Positions 1 to 8,489 of a stretch of 39,470 nucleotides of DNA are shown here, in pieces. A program made the position numbers and the translations under genes. A model generated the notes under the pieces. The model ran no database searches, was not told the DNA's origin, and saw only the letters and a list, made by a program, of their open reading frames with translations. Location of the stretch: positions 1-39,470 of the forward strand of contig QBMS01000025.1 of assembly GCA_003249095.1 (NCBI GenBank), read 5' to 3'. The stretch comes from Snowella sp. (GTDB lineage: Bacteria > Cyanobacteriota > Cyanobacteriia > Cyanobacteriales > Microcystaceae). Within the stretch, counting starts at the first letter, position 1; every line of letters begins with the position of its first letter.

Positions 1-3000
1 GTTAAGTCCTTGTCTTGTAAGGATTTCATTCTAATAATTAGACTGAACCAGTGCCAAACTTTAAGCGCAGAACAAATACAGCAGTTAAAGACTACGAATG
101 ATACTGCTACTGTGACCATAGACGGGCAAGTTATTGAAATTGAGCAAGCTTGCCTACCCGATCCGCCGTTTAACCCGTTTTGGTATTTCGACAAGCATTA
201 TGGCCGTGGAGAGGGAGTTGGTGATGCCGGCGGGGTGTACGGTTCCTGGCGTTATCAGCCTTGGTCCCGCTTAACTTATCACCATTGGCCTTCGTGGAAT
301 TCTATATGGAATCGAGCTGTTCCAATGCAAGAACCTGGTATTTTCAAAAAAAACTTGCAGCTAGGGAATTCGCTGTTTATCCGTTATAGTTACGATATGT
401 TCAGTATTCCAGACAAGTTTATTCTGCGTTATGAAGGGCAAGATCTTGTCACAGCATATGATGTGGGCTATGGAGGGGGAATAGTGGAAATTCCTGAAGG
501 CAATTCTGATGAATTGCAAGTAATCGTAGAAACTAACGATGCAGACACAGATTGGGTATATACTGTAGAGGAGGTGGAGTTGTATTGGTTTGAAACGGAA
601 GAAAACCCACTTGGTGACAATCAAGGACGTAGCAAAACCCTTCAGCTAGATTCAGAGTATGGCCGTAAAGGTCGTCTAGTCGAGTATAACTATGAGATGT
701 ACGATCAGTTTCCAGACCAGTTTATCCTGATTTATGAAGAAGAAGAGATTTTTAACACAGGGTATGTATTCGGCAACAAAAGAGGAATAGTGGAAATTCC
801 TGAAGGCAACTCTGATGAATTGCAAGTAATCGTAAAAACTAACCATCCAGAAACAGCTTGGAGTTATACGGTAAATCAGTTGTTTGATAAAAGAAAATAT
901 TTTCCCGCTCCTTTCATACTTGAATTAGTGGATGGGGAATTCTTGGATAGTGACTGCGATGGTGACTTTGATGGTCAAGGAACTATCTATATCGGCAGAA
1001 AAGACGGAATTTCTCGAATGATAAAGATTGAAGGCCGTGTCGAGTACACACATCAAAAGATTCGTGTTGATGGAACCATCTTTTCTGTAATTGGTGCAGG
1101 GAGTGTAACAACTAATCCTTTGTTCAAGGGTAAATTTGAGATTGATATCAGTACTAAAACTACATCATCATTTGAAGAAACTGGGAATTTAGAAAATGAA
1201 TATACCCTTGGCGGTGTAGATGTTGATTTTACTGGTTTAACTATCAATCCCAATGGACTTGCTCTTGGTGCCAAGTTTAAATTACCAGAAAAAACAGGAT
1301 TTCCTGATCACCGTTTCAGTGGCTCTGATGCACTCTTCATTAGTCAGAATAATGTAGCATTTGGCTCTAGTGTTAAAGAATCCTTGCCCAACTTTAAAGA
1401 CTTTAAACTTTTAGGTTTCATCCCAGTCAAAGAATTCTCCGATTTTTCTATAGAATTTGTTGCTCCAGAAGATAAGATTAAAATTCAAGGAAAATTGACT
1501 TTTGATTTATCTTCAAAACCAAGGATTGGCGAACTTGTTGTTGACTTAGCAGATAAGAATTTTTTACAGATTCAAGGAGGCAAAGTTGATGTTGTTGGTG
1601 AATTGAAAGCGCAAACAGGTTTAGATTTTCCTTTAAAATCCGGAAGAAGCTGGGGATTAGAAGAGATTAAGTTAAATATCCACACCATCGAGGAAAAGAT
1701 TCAAGGTAGCGCAAAACTTACCTTGCCATTTGGTAGGACTGTGGACTTCGTGGCAACGTTAGGTTTTAAACTTCCTATTTCACCTCTAAAAATTGACCAA
1801 CTTGAATTATCTGTAGATAATCTTAATATACCGATCCCTTCAATGCCAGGCTTTTTATTACAACGGCTTAAAGGAGGAGTAGAAAATTTTAGTGATTCAG
1901 TTCCCCCCTCTCCCCCAGCTGGACCTATTGTATTCAGTGGAGGAGTTAGTGTAACTCTCGGACGTCAAATTCTAGATATTTCAGCTATTCGTTTTGATGC
2001 AGATGGTAAGTTAAGCTCCGAAGAGTTTAGCGGAGAAGGTAAAATTACAATTATTAAGGACACATTTGCGAAAGCAACTGGAAATGCTACGCTCAATTGG
2101 AGAAAGAAATTTTTTGAAACTAAAGGTGATTTTTCAATTTTCGATGGTTTAATTCAAGCCAATAGTGGCTTCAAAGTTGGAACCAACAACTTTAATATCA
2201 AGATGAAAGGTCAAGCTATTCTTAGTATTCCTAAATCTATTAAGTTTATTGGAGGAGCAAAACTTGGTAGCGGGAACTTCTTTCTTGACTTCAGCGATGA
2301 TGGTAATCTATCGAATGACTATGCTGCTGGTTGGAGAACTAAGAATATGCAAAAACTTGGACGTGAAATCAATGTAGTTCAAGGATTTAAAGTATATTTT
2401 GATGGCAGAATTGAAAAACTTAGTGCAAAGAATGCACCAAACATAAATAGTTTTGCAAACTTTGAAAGGGTTGATGCAAGAAATACACCACAGACAAGCG
2501 GTTTTGCGATCGCTCCAGATACGGAATGGATTTTAATGGGTGCTGATTGGGAAAATTCGGTTAATGGCGATGTAGCAGTTCAAGTTGAACTACCAGATGG
2601 CACTATTATTAATGAAGCTGATTTTGCTGCCAACAATATTGCTGTTGTTGAAGAACTTTCAGACTCAACAAGTAAAGTTATAGTTGTTTTTAATCCTCAA
2701 CCTGGTATTTGGAATATCAAAGTTGTTGATGAAACTGGCTTAGGAGAAATTAGCTACACTGACTTGAGAAATTCTTTCTTGCCTAGCATTGAAATAACAT
2801 CTCCTGCAACAAATGTGAGTGGGGGAATTGTAACTATCAATTACAATGCTTTTGATGCCGACTCCAACGCTAAAATTGCACTATTCTATGATACTGACAA
2901 TCAAGGATTTGATGGCATACAAATTGTTGATAATCTCATAGAAAACGATGGTTCGGGTAGCTTCCTGTGGAATACTGAAGGTGTTGCTACGGGCGAATAT

Positions 3001-6000
3001 TTCATCTATGGAATGGTCATAGATGAAAATAATCCTCCTACCCTTAGTTATTCTTCAGGTCAAGTCAGAATTACTGAAGAAGCAGATTTGTCGGTAACTC
3101 AAATAGCTAATTTAAGTTCGGTAGTTGCTGATAATAATCTCACGTACACAGTTACTGTAACTAATAATGGTTTAGCGGATGCCAAAGGCGTAACCTTGGT
3201 TGAGACTTTACCAGAAGAAGCTACCTTTGTTTCTGCTACTGTTACACCTTCACAAAAAACTGGTAATATACTAACTTTTGATTTGGGTAATTTAGCTAAA
3301 GATGCGAGTCAAACATTTCTTTTCACCATCACTGCACCAAAAACACCAGGAACAATTACCGCTACTGCTACGGTTAGTAGTCAAACTTTCGATCCAGAGG
3401 TGGCAAACGATGTCGAAATTTTAACTACCACGGTTGAAGCTATTTCTCCTATTCTCCTCTCTAACAACAGCATTCCCGAAAATCAAGCCATTGGGACAAG
3501 CGTAGGTGATTTCACCACCACAGACCCCGATACGGGTAACACCTTTACCTATAGCTTAGTTACGGGAAATGGCGACACTGATAACAGCTTATTTACCATT
3601 GCAGATAATCAACTCAAAGCCAACGCTCAATTCGACTTTGAAACCAAGAATAGTTACAGTGTCCGAGTCAAAGCCACAGACCAAGGGGGTTTATCTTACG
3701 AGAAATCGTTTACTATTACCGTCTCCGATATTCCTAGTGATATTCAGCTAGATAATTCAAGTATTGATGAAAATAGTACCAATGGTACTATCGGAAGCTT
3801 AGGTATAGTTGATCCCAACACAGTCGATACTTTTAGCTATAGCTTAGTTACTGGAAATGGTGACACTGATAACAGCTTATTTACCATTGTAGATAATCAA
3901 CTCAAAGCCAACGCTCAATTCGACTTTGAAACCAAGAATAGTTATAGTGTCCGAGTCAAAGCCACAGCCGAAGGGGGTTTATCTTACGAGACACCGTTCA
4001 CTATTGCCGTCACGAACGTTAATGAAGTTCCTACAGATATTCTCCTCTCTGACAACAGCATTCCCGAAAATCAAGCCATTGGGACAAGCGTAGGCGATTT
4101 CACCACCACAGACCCCGATACGGGTAACACCTTTACCTACAGCTTGGTCACTGGAAATGGTGACACGGATAACAGCTTATTTACCATTGAAAATAATCAA
4201 CTCAAAGCCAACGCTCAATTCGACTTTGAAACCAAGAATAGTTACAGTGTTCGAGTCAAAACCACAGACCAAGGGGGTTTATCTTACGAGAAACCGTTTA
4301 CTATTGCTGTCACGAACGTTAACGAAACTCCGACAGATATTCTGCTTACCAAAAAACCAGTTTCTGGAAACCTCCCAATTGGAACAATATTAGGAAACTT
4401 TAGCAGCGTAGATCCCGATGCTGACAACATATTCACTTACAGCTTGGTTCCTGGACTAGGAGACACCAACAACAACCACTTTACCATTGACGATAATCAA
4501 CTCAAAACCAACGCTCTCTTCGATACGAAAGATCCCTTTAACTATAATATTCGAGTCAAAACCACAGACCAAGGAGGCTTATCTTACGAAGAACAGATAT
4601 TCATTCAGAACCTTCGAGGTGATGCTTGGGGAGATGTGCATTTTCTGAATTTTGATCGACGAATTGATCAAAAGCCTAATGTTGATATCTGGTTTCACCA
4701 GCAATCATTTGGAGATTTTATTCTTGTCAAATCTACTGTTGATGATTGGCAAATTCAAACCCGCCAAGGACCTTTTGGAGATAACTTTAATGTTTCCATT
4801 AACTATGCTTTTGCGACAAAACTTGACGGTCGCACAGTTATCTTCGATAAAGATTTTGAGACTAACAAAAAACTAAAAATCAACGGCAGTCCAGTAACAT
4901 TAATAAGCGGTGAAAGCCGAACTATTGTCAACTCTAAAATCGAGCGTCAAGATAATGTTTATACTCTCATTTATGCAGGTGCAGATGGCATTATTTCTAC
5001 TGCTGACGATGACAAACTAATCGCTTGGGACGGTGGAGACCACGTTAATCTGAGCGTTCTTCCTTCTTACAGCCGAGTTGGTTTGCTGGAAGGATTTTTG
5101 GGAAATGGAAATGGCCTTCGCTCCGATGACTTTGCTCTGCGGGATGGAACTTTATTACCCGCCGATCCCAGTTGGGAGCAATTACACGGAGAATGGGGCG
5201 ATAACTGGCGGGTTCGCCAAGGTGAATCTCTGTTTGACACCCCTTCACCCTACGCGCCTTCTCCTCCTCAATTCACCCTGGACGATTTTCCTCCTGACGA
5301 AGTAGAAGCCGCGATCGCTGCTGCGCTCAAATTAGGCATTCCTGATAAGGCTTTAAATGCCGTTGTCCTAGACCTTCTGATTACAGGACAACAGAATTTT
5401 GTTGATAATGCGGTAAATCAATTCTCACCGAAACTCAGCATCACCAGTTCTTCTGTCGCTGAGGGTAATAGTGAGAGTCGCTCTGTCCGTTTATTTGTCA
5501 ATCTCTCCATTCCCAGTACAGGGACTGTGACCGTAGATTATGCCACCCAGGATGGTACTGGTCTGAACAAAGCAATTGCGGGTTCAGATTATACTGCGAC
5601 CAGTGGCACATTAACTTTTCTTCCAGGTACCACTGCTCTGACCCTAGATATCCCCATTTTGGGTGATCCAACTATAGAATCTGATGAAAGTTTCTTGGTC
5701 AACCTGACTAATCCTTTCGGAGCAATTCTCGCCACCAGTCAAAGCACTATCAACATCTTGAATGATGATTTAACGGTTCCCACATTCGCAGGTACGAGTA
5801 GTAATGATGTTTTTACAGGCGGTGATGGCAATGACATTATCAATGGGGAAGGCGGCGACGATAACCTAAATGGTGGTGCGGGCGATGACACTCTTAACGG
5901 TGGTTCGGGCAAGGATGTCCTGACTGGTGGTTCGGGCAAGGATGTTTTTGTGTACAACAACTCCACCGACTCACTGTTTGCTAATCCAGATCGCATTCGC

Positions 6001-6369
6001 AGTTTTAATCCCAGTGAAGGCGATCGCATAGACTTAGCGAATATTCCCACTGAAGGCGATCGCATAGACTTAGCGAATATTCTTACCGCCACCTTCAACG
6101 CGGGCAATATCTCCGCCGCCAATTTAACGGCTGCTGTTAGTGCTGCCTATGCTGATGCCGATCCAAAGGCTATTGGAGCGCAGGCATTAGCCGTTAATCA
6201 GGCCGTGTTCTTTAGCTTTGGGGCAACTCCCTCAACAAGACGAACCTATCTGGCTGTCAACGATAGCAGTCCTGACTATAACTCAGGGAACGATCTTTTC
6301 ATTGAAGTAACAGGAATAGTTGGAACCTTACCCTCTGGGCCTTTGGTATCCCAAAGCTACTTTATCTAA
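1..6369 (+). CDS. Giant secreted cadherin/VWD/Calx-beta/RTX surface protein (5' end may lie outside the window)
   Basis: The frame is open to the window edge. A TTG at 10 is the first possible start, and I see no clear ribosome site, so the N-terminus may be missing. Numbering from that TTG (2119 residues): two tandem ~90-residue units at about 120-290 share the motif VEIPEGNSDELQVIV. An Asp-rich stretch (DSDCDGDFDG) lies near 318. A long beta-rich region of unknown family covers about 340-900. A DUF11-like domain spans about 1026-1143, and four cadherin-like repeats about 1147-1535. A VWD-like domain starts at GDVHFLNFD near 1540. A Calx-beta domain spans about 1808-1920, and RTX nonapeptides (GGDGND, GGAGDDTLNG) about 1930-1980. 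The C-terminal ~120 residues resemble the region after RTX repeats in type I secreted proteins. By family knowledge these modules are extracellular and calcium-binding. I infer an adhesin or surface-matrix role. The next gene starts 46 bp downstream. Confidence 0.85.
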   Translation, partial: VKSLSCKDFILIIRLNQCQTLSAEQIQQLKTTNDTATVTIDGQVIEIEQACLPDPPFNPFWYFDKHYGRGEGVGDAGGVYGSWRYQPWSRLTYHHWPSWNSIWNRAVPMQEPGIFKKNLQLGNSLFIRYSYDMFSIPDKFILRYEGQDLVTAYDVGYGGGIVEIPEGNSDELQVIVETNDADTDWVYTVEEVELYWFETEENPLGDNQGRSKTLQLDSEYGRKGRLVEYNYEMYDQFPDQFILIYEEEEIFNTGYVFGNKRGIVEIPEGNSDELQVIVKTNHPETAWSYTVNQLFDKRKYFPAPFILELVDGEFLDSDCDGDFDGQGTIYIGRKDGISRMIKIEGRVEYTHQKIRVDGTIFSVIGAGSVTTNPLFKGKFEIDISTKTTSSFEETGNLENEYTLGGVDVDFTGLTINPNGLALGAKFKLPEKTGFPDHRFSGSDALFISQNNVAFGSSVKESLPNFKDFKLLGFIPVKEFSDFSIEFVAPEDKIKIQGKLTFDLSSKPRIGELVVDLADKNFLQIQGGKVDVVGELKAQTGLDFPLKSGRSWGLEEIKLNIHTIEEKIQGSAKLTLPFGRTVDFVATLGFKLPISPLKIDQLELSVDNLNIPIPSMPGFLLQRLKGGVENFSDSVPPSPPAGPIVFSGGVSVTLGRQILDISAIRFDADGKLSSEEFSGEGKITIIKDTFAKATGNATLNWRKKFFETKGDFSIFDGLIQANSGFKVGTNNFNIKMKGQAILSIPKSIKFIGGAKLGSGNFFLDFSDDGNLSNDYAAGWRTKNMQKLGREINVVQGFKVYFDGRIEKLSAKNAPNINSFANFERVDARNTPQTSGFAIAPDTEWILMGADWENSVNGDVAVQVELPDGTIINEADFAANNIAVVEELSDSTSKVIVVFNPQPGIWNIKVVDETGLGEISYTDLRNSFLPSIEITSPATNVSGGIVTINYNAFDADSNAKIALFYDTDNQGFDGIQIVDNLIENDGSGSFLWNTEGVATGEYFIYGMVIDENNPPTLSYSSGQVRITEEADLSVTQIANLSSVVADNNLTYTVTVTNNGLADAKGVTLVETLPEEATFVSATVTPSQKTGNILTFDLGNLAKDASQTFLFTITAPKTPGTITATATVSSQTFDPEVANDVEILTTTVEAISPILLSNNSIPENQAIGTSVGDFTTTDPDTGNTFTYSLVTGNGDTDNSLFTIADNQLKANAQFDFETKNSYSVRVKATDQGGLSYEKSFTITVSDIPSDIQLDNSSIDENSTNGTIGSLGIVDPNTVDTFSYSLVTGNGDTDNSLFTIVDNQLKANAQFDFETKNSYSVRVKATAEGGLSYETPFTIAVTNVNEVPTDILLSDNSIPENQAIGTSVGDFTTTDPDTGNTFTYSLVTGNGDTDNSLFTIENNQLKANAQFDFETKNSYSVRVKTTDQGGLSYEKPFTIAVTNVNETPTDILLTKKPVSGNLPIGTILGNFSSVDPDADNIFTYSLVPGLGDTNNNHFTIDDNQLKTNALFDTKDPFNYNIRVKTTDQGGLSYEEQIFIQNLRGDAWGDVHFLNFDRRIDQKPNVDIWFHQQSFGDFILVKSTVDDWQIQTRQGPFGDNFNVSINYAFATKLDGRTVIFDKDFETNKKLKINGSPVTLISGESRTIVNSKIERQDNVYTLIYAGADGIISTADDDKLIAWDGGDHVNLSVLPSYSRVGLLEGFLGNGNGLRSDDFALRDGTLLPADPSWEQLHGEWGDNWRVRQGESLFDTPSPYAPSPPQFTLDDFPPDEVEAAIAAALKLGIPDKALNAVVLDLLITGQQNFVDNAVNQFSPKLSITSSSVAEGNSESRSVRLFVNLSIPSTGTVTVDYATQDGTGLNKAIAGSDYTATSGTLTFLPGTTALTLDIPILGDPTIESDESFLVNLTNPFGAILATSQSTINILNDDLTVPTFAGTSSNDVFTGGDGNDIINGEGGDDNLNGGAGDDTLNGGSGKDVLTGGSGKDVFVYNNSTDSLFANPDRIRSFNPSEGDRIDLANIPTEGDRIDLANILTATFNAGNISAANLTAAVSAAYADADPKAIGAQALAVNQAVFFSFGATPSTRRTYLAVNDSSPDYNSGNDLFIEVTGIVGTLPSGPLVSQSYFI
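3451..4302 (+). repeat. 588-bp-period coding repeat (cadherin-like units)
   Basis: DNA at about 3451-3714 and 4039-4302 is nearly identical (roughly 94% by eye). The offset is exactly 588 bp, or 196 codons, which equals two cadherin-like repeats. The intervening unit at about 3745-4010 is similar over its second half. The near-identity at DNA level points to recent duplication or gene conversion within the reading frame. Confidence 0.85.
6013..6084 (+). repeat. 36-bp in-frame tandem duplication carrying a HIP1-related core
   Basis: Units 6013-6048 and 6049-6084 differ at only three positions. Each contains GGCGATCGCA and encodes EGDRIDLANI plus two residues. The duplication adds 12 residues just after the RTX repeats without disturbing the frame. 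Confidence 0.9.
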
Positions 6370-6415
6370 ATCAATCGAAAAGATATTGCAATGTAACTCT
6401 TAAACTCTTTTTATA

Positions 6416-7039
6416 ATGAATATGCACAATCAAATCAACTTCGCTAGTAATCATCCTATGCTTGTCTTGGGTCTAGCCACTTCTGCGGCCCTGGGGATTA
6501 TGTCCATGCTTCCTAGTCAAGCAACAGCTATTAACTTAACAGGAGATTTTGCACCGAGTAACTGGACGTTGACCAACACTGAGGCTGACGGATCAGTGGA
6601 GACTAATGTCTCATCAGGTACAATTATTCTTACTGGGGGTAATAATGGAAGCACCTTACCAGGCACTACAGATTGGACGATTTCCATTAATTCAGCGGGT
6701 AACATTAGCTTTAACTGGAGCTATTCTACCTTGGACACCCCTGGATTTGACTCAGCAGGGTATCTTATGAATGGAGACTATACACCACTGGCTATCCAAG
6801 ATGGAGACTTCAGTACTTCACCCGTTTCCGTCAATGTCAACATTGGTGATATCTTTGGTTTTCGAGCAGCGACTTCTAGTAATAGCGATGGCCCGCCTGT
6901 ATTTAGTGTATTTGTTGATCCAGTCCCTGTTCCTTGGGAAACAGATGCCCTACCTGTTGTAGGTAGCACTCTTCTTTTTGGTATTGGGATTTGGAAAAAA
7001 TATAAATCATCGAATTCTAATCATCTTAATCCAAAATAA
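6416..7039 (+). CDS. Exported protein with PFE/PEP-CTERM-like C-terminal sorting signal
   Basis: 207 residues. An N-terminal signal peptide has a hydrophobic stretch at about 13-33 and probable cleavage after the SQATA region near 38. The body is rich in Ser, Thr, Asn and Gly and looks like a beta-sandwich. The C-terminus reads VPVPWETDALPVVGSTLLFG (170-189), then a short hydrophobic helix and a basic tail (KKYK). This tripartite layout matches CTERM signals processed by exosortases in cyanobacteria; the PWE core resembles the PFE variant. No exosortase gene is visible here. It lies 46 bp after the giant surface protein and may be co-transcribed with it. ATG at 6416 is chosen; ATG at 6422 is an alternative. 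The specific function is unknown. Confidence 0.75.
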   Translation: MNMHNQINFASNHPMLVLGLATSAALGIMSMLPSQATAINLTGDFAPSNWTLTNTEADGSVETNVSSGTIILTGGNNGSTLPGTTDWTISINSAGNISFNWSYSTLDTPGFDSAGYLMNGDYTPLAIQDGDFSTSPVSVNVNIGDIFGFRAATSSNSDGPPVFSVFVDPVPVPWETDALPVVGSTLLFGIGIWKKYKSSNSNHLNPK

Positions 7040-7067
7040 TTTTTTGATGGCTCATTCTGGTACTGAT

Positions 7068-7110
7068 GCGATCGCCTTTTTAAGTCTAACATGGCTAAAA
7101 TGGCGATCGC
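7068..7110. terminator. Inverted HIP1 pair able to form a hairpin; possible terminator
   Basis: GCGATCGCC (7068-7076) and GGCGATCGC (7102-7110) are exact inverted 9-mers separated by 25 nt, directly downstream of the CTERM-like gene. The first arm is followed by a T-run. It could act as a terminator, or simply be two chance HIP1 sites. Nothing else is seen up to about 7210. Confidence 0.35.
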
Positions 7111-7211
7111 GACTTTAAACACAATCACATTTTATAGGCTAAGAAGATCATTCTGGAAACTAATGAACGGATTCGATAGCAGGGGACAAAAGATAAGTTA
7201 TGATTTGATCG

Positions 7212-7785
7212 ACAGGTAAATATCGTTTAATCAGGTGCTTACCTCATTTTTATCAAAAAAATCTCGGTCAAGCTTTAGATAATCAACTTTTTCTTGTAAC
7301 GCATTCTGATACTCTTTTACGTGAAGCAGTCAAAGAGCCAGAATATGTTGTTTATCATATGCAACCTGCTCATGCAAGTGAGCCTAATTCAAATTTTATT
7401 GAATAAAGCAGCAGAAAAAGGAAAGCTAGATGCACGTTTTTATTCCATCGTCGATAAAGATTACGATGGCCCCGAACTTGTAGAAAGTATAAGTCAATAT
7501 TCATGGAATATTTATCATATTGAAAATTACTTACTACAACCTAGATTTATTAGAGAAGTTCTTAAAAAAATTAGTTTAAAGCAAGAGTATTTAAGTGAAA
7601 CAGAAATTGAAAATAAGCTTCGAGAATGTGGGAAAAAAACAATAGAAAATATTTTGGAGATTCAACTAAATAGATGGATACACTCTCATCTTATAAAATG
7701 TATTAATTTAGTATTTAATCCGCAGCTTGATTTAATACAAGGATTTTCCCAAGCTATGGAAAGATCATTAAATAATATTGAATAG
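7212..7785 (+). pseudogene. Remnant of an AAA-type ATPase with TOPRIM/DUF4435-like C-terminus (frameshifted)
   Basis: Two consecutive frames together look like the end of one ATPase. Frame one (about 7212-7406) contains LDNQLFLVTHSDTLL, typical of the strand and H-loop (THS) that follow Walker B in ABC/OLD-like ATPases, and ends at TAA 7404-7406. Frame two continues with KGKLDARFYSIVDKDYD, a TOPRIM-like DxD, then WNIYHIENYLLQPRFI, the HxxENYLL signature common after the TOPRIM-like part of such ATPases, and runs to a stop at 7785. A GTG-started ORF of 154 codons (7321-7785) exists, but its first ~25 codons overlap frame one and are probably not native. The Walker A half is absent. In intact relatives this architecture belongs to OLD-like nuclease/ATPase defence proteins; this copy is probably dead. 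Confidence 0.55.
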
Positions 7786-7868
7786 TATTACTTGTGTCTA
7801 AAAGAGATAAACTACTTTAATTATGAAAAAATAGTCCCAATAACGCAAGATTCTTAAAATTCGGTGAG

Positions 7869-8205
7869 TCATGATAAAATCTCTTGGCGTTTTTGTTCCC
7901 ACCATTGATCGGTTATTTCAATTAATTCTCCACTATCGAGACCTTCTAAAAACTTTTTTTCTAAGCTGTCACAAATTTAGATTGCATAATGATTTTCTTG
8001 AAAGTCTTCTAACAAGGGGCTTAAGACCCTTGCCTGTATGTATTTTAGATAATTAACAGCTTAATTGAGTAGAACGAAGCTATGATTGCTCTTTTTGCAA
8101 TAGATACACAACATACTCACCCAGGTTACTGAACTCTCCCTGAGCAATTTGTGATTAAATCTGTATTGCCAATTCATCAGGAAGTTCAACTGTAATTTGC
8201 GTCAT
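7869..8205 (-). pseudogene. Decayed ribbon-helix-helix-type antitoxin gene split by a miniature element
   Basis: ATG at 8205-8203 begins MTQITVELPDELA, typical of a ribbon-helix-helix (ParD/CopG-like) antitoxin N-terminus. The frame has an in-frame TAA at 8157-8155 (codon 17) and a TAG at 8082-8080 (codon 42), then meets the 102-bp element at 8063-7962. Beyond the element the frame resumes as EKKFLEGLDSGELIEITDQW and ends at TGA 7871-7869. Removing 100 bp (7962-8061, leaving one TA) rejoins both halves in frame as 78 codons plus stop, a usual size for such antitoxins. Both internal stops are one base from Gln codons. An ATGA overlap at 7872 opens a short frame (MTHRILRILRYWDYF, stop at 7798) where a toxin would be expected. 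It is too short to identify. Confidence 0.65.
7962..8063. mobile_element. 102-bp miniature inverted-repeat element, copy 1, with TA ends
   Basis: The sequence begins TAAGCTGT and ends ACAGCTTA, an exact 8-bp inverted repeat, with weaker symmetry for about 19 bp further in. The outermost TA at each end fits a TA target-site duplication, as made by IS630/Tc1-mariner-type elements. An internal hairpin CAAGGG-gcttaaga-CCCTTG lies near the centre. There is no coding capacity. An ungapped second copy lies at 31774-31875 (85 of 102 positions identical by my count). Confidence 0.7.
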
Positions 8206-8349
8206 AATTTTAATCCAGAAATACCTTGCACTATTTTAACCGCATTAAAAGTGATATGGAAAAAAGGCGATCGCTTTTTATTGTGATCTAGAAGGTGATC
8301 ATTTTGTCATGAAAGGGAAAGGGGCGATCATTGGGTAGAGAAACATCAC

Positions 8350-8382
8350 TAGGCTGTCACAAATTTAGATTGCATAATGATT
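8350..8382. mobile_element. Solo end of the 102-bp element
   Basis: The bases from TAGGCTGTCACAAATTTAGA onward match the first ~33 bp of the element at 7962, with one mismatch in the terminal octamer, then diverge. No partner end is visible nearby. The rest of 8206-8489 holds a HIP1 site and a 12-bp palindrome GATAAGCTTATC near 8441 but no gene that I can support. Confidence 0.6.
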
Positions 8383-8489
8383 CTGTTAATAATAAAACTC
8401 AGAAAATCGGTTTTGATCAATGCTCCCATCAGAACTAACCGATAAGCTTATCATAGTCATTAAGATTGTGTATTTTGATGGGCAACGAC

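Noticed and set aside
5739-6122. Minus-strand 127-codon ORF opposite the RTX region
   Set aside because: A shadow of the repetitive Gly/Asp codons of the giant protein; it has no start context or domain.
7321-7785. Intact 154-codon gene starting at GTG 7321
   Set aside because: Its first codons overlap the other frame, which carries the conserved ATPase H-loop sequence. The two frames fit one broken gene better.
7871-8056. Plus-strand 61-codon ORF
   Set aside because: It runs antisense through the antitoxin remnant and the miniature element and has no coding character.
8441-8452. GATAAGCTTATC palindrome as an operator of the 8490 gene
   Set aside because: An isolated 12-bp palindrome in AT-rich DNA without promoter boxes around it; chance is sufficient.
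8466-8489. TTG 8466 or ATG 8478 as start of the hypothetical protein
   Set aside because: They add an atypical leader with no ribosome site. ATG 8490 begins the part that looks conserved.
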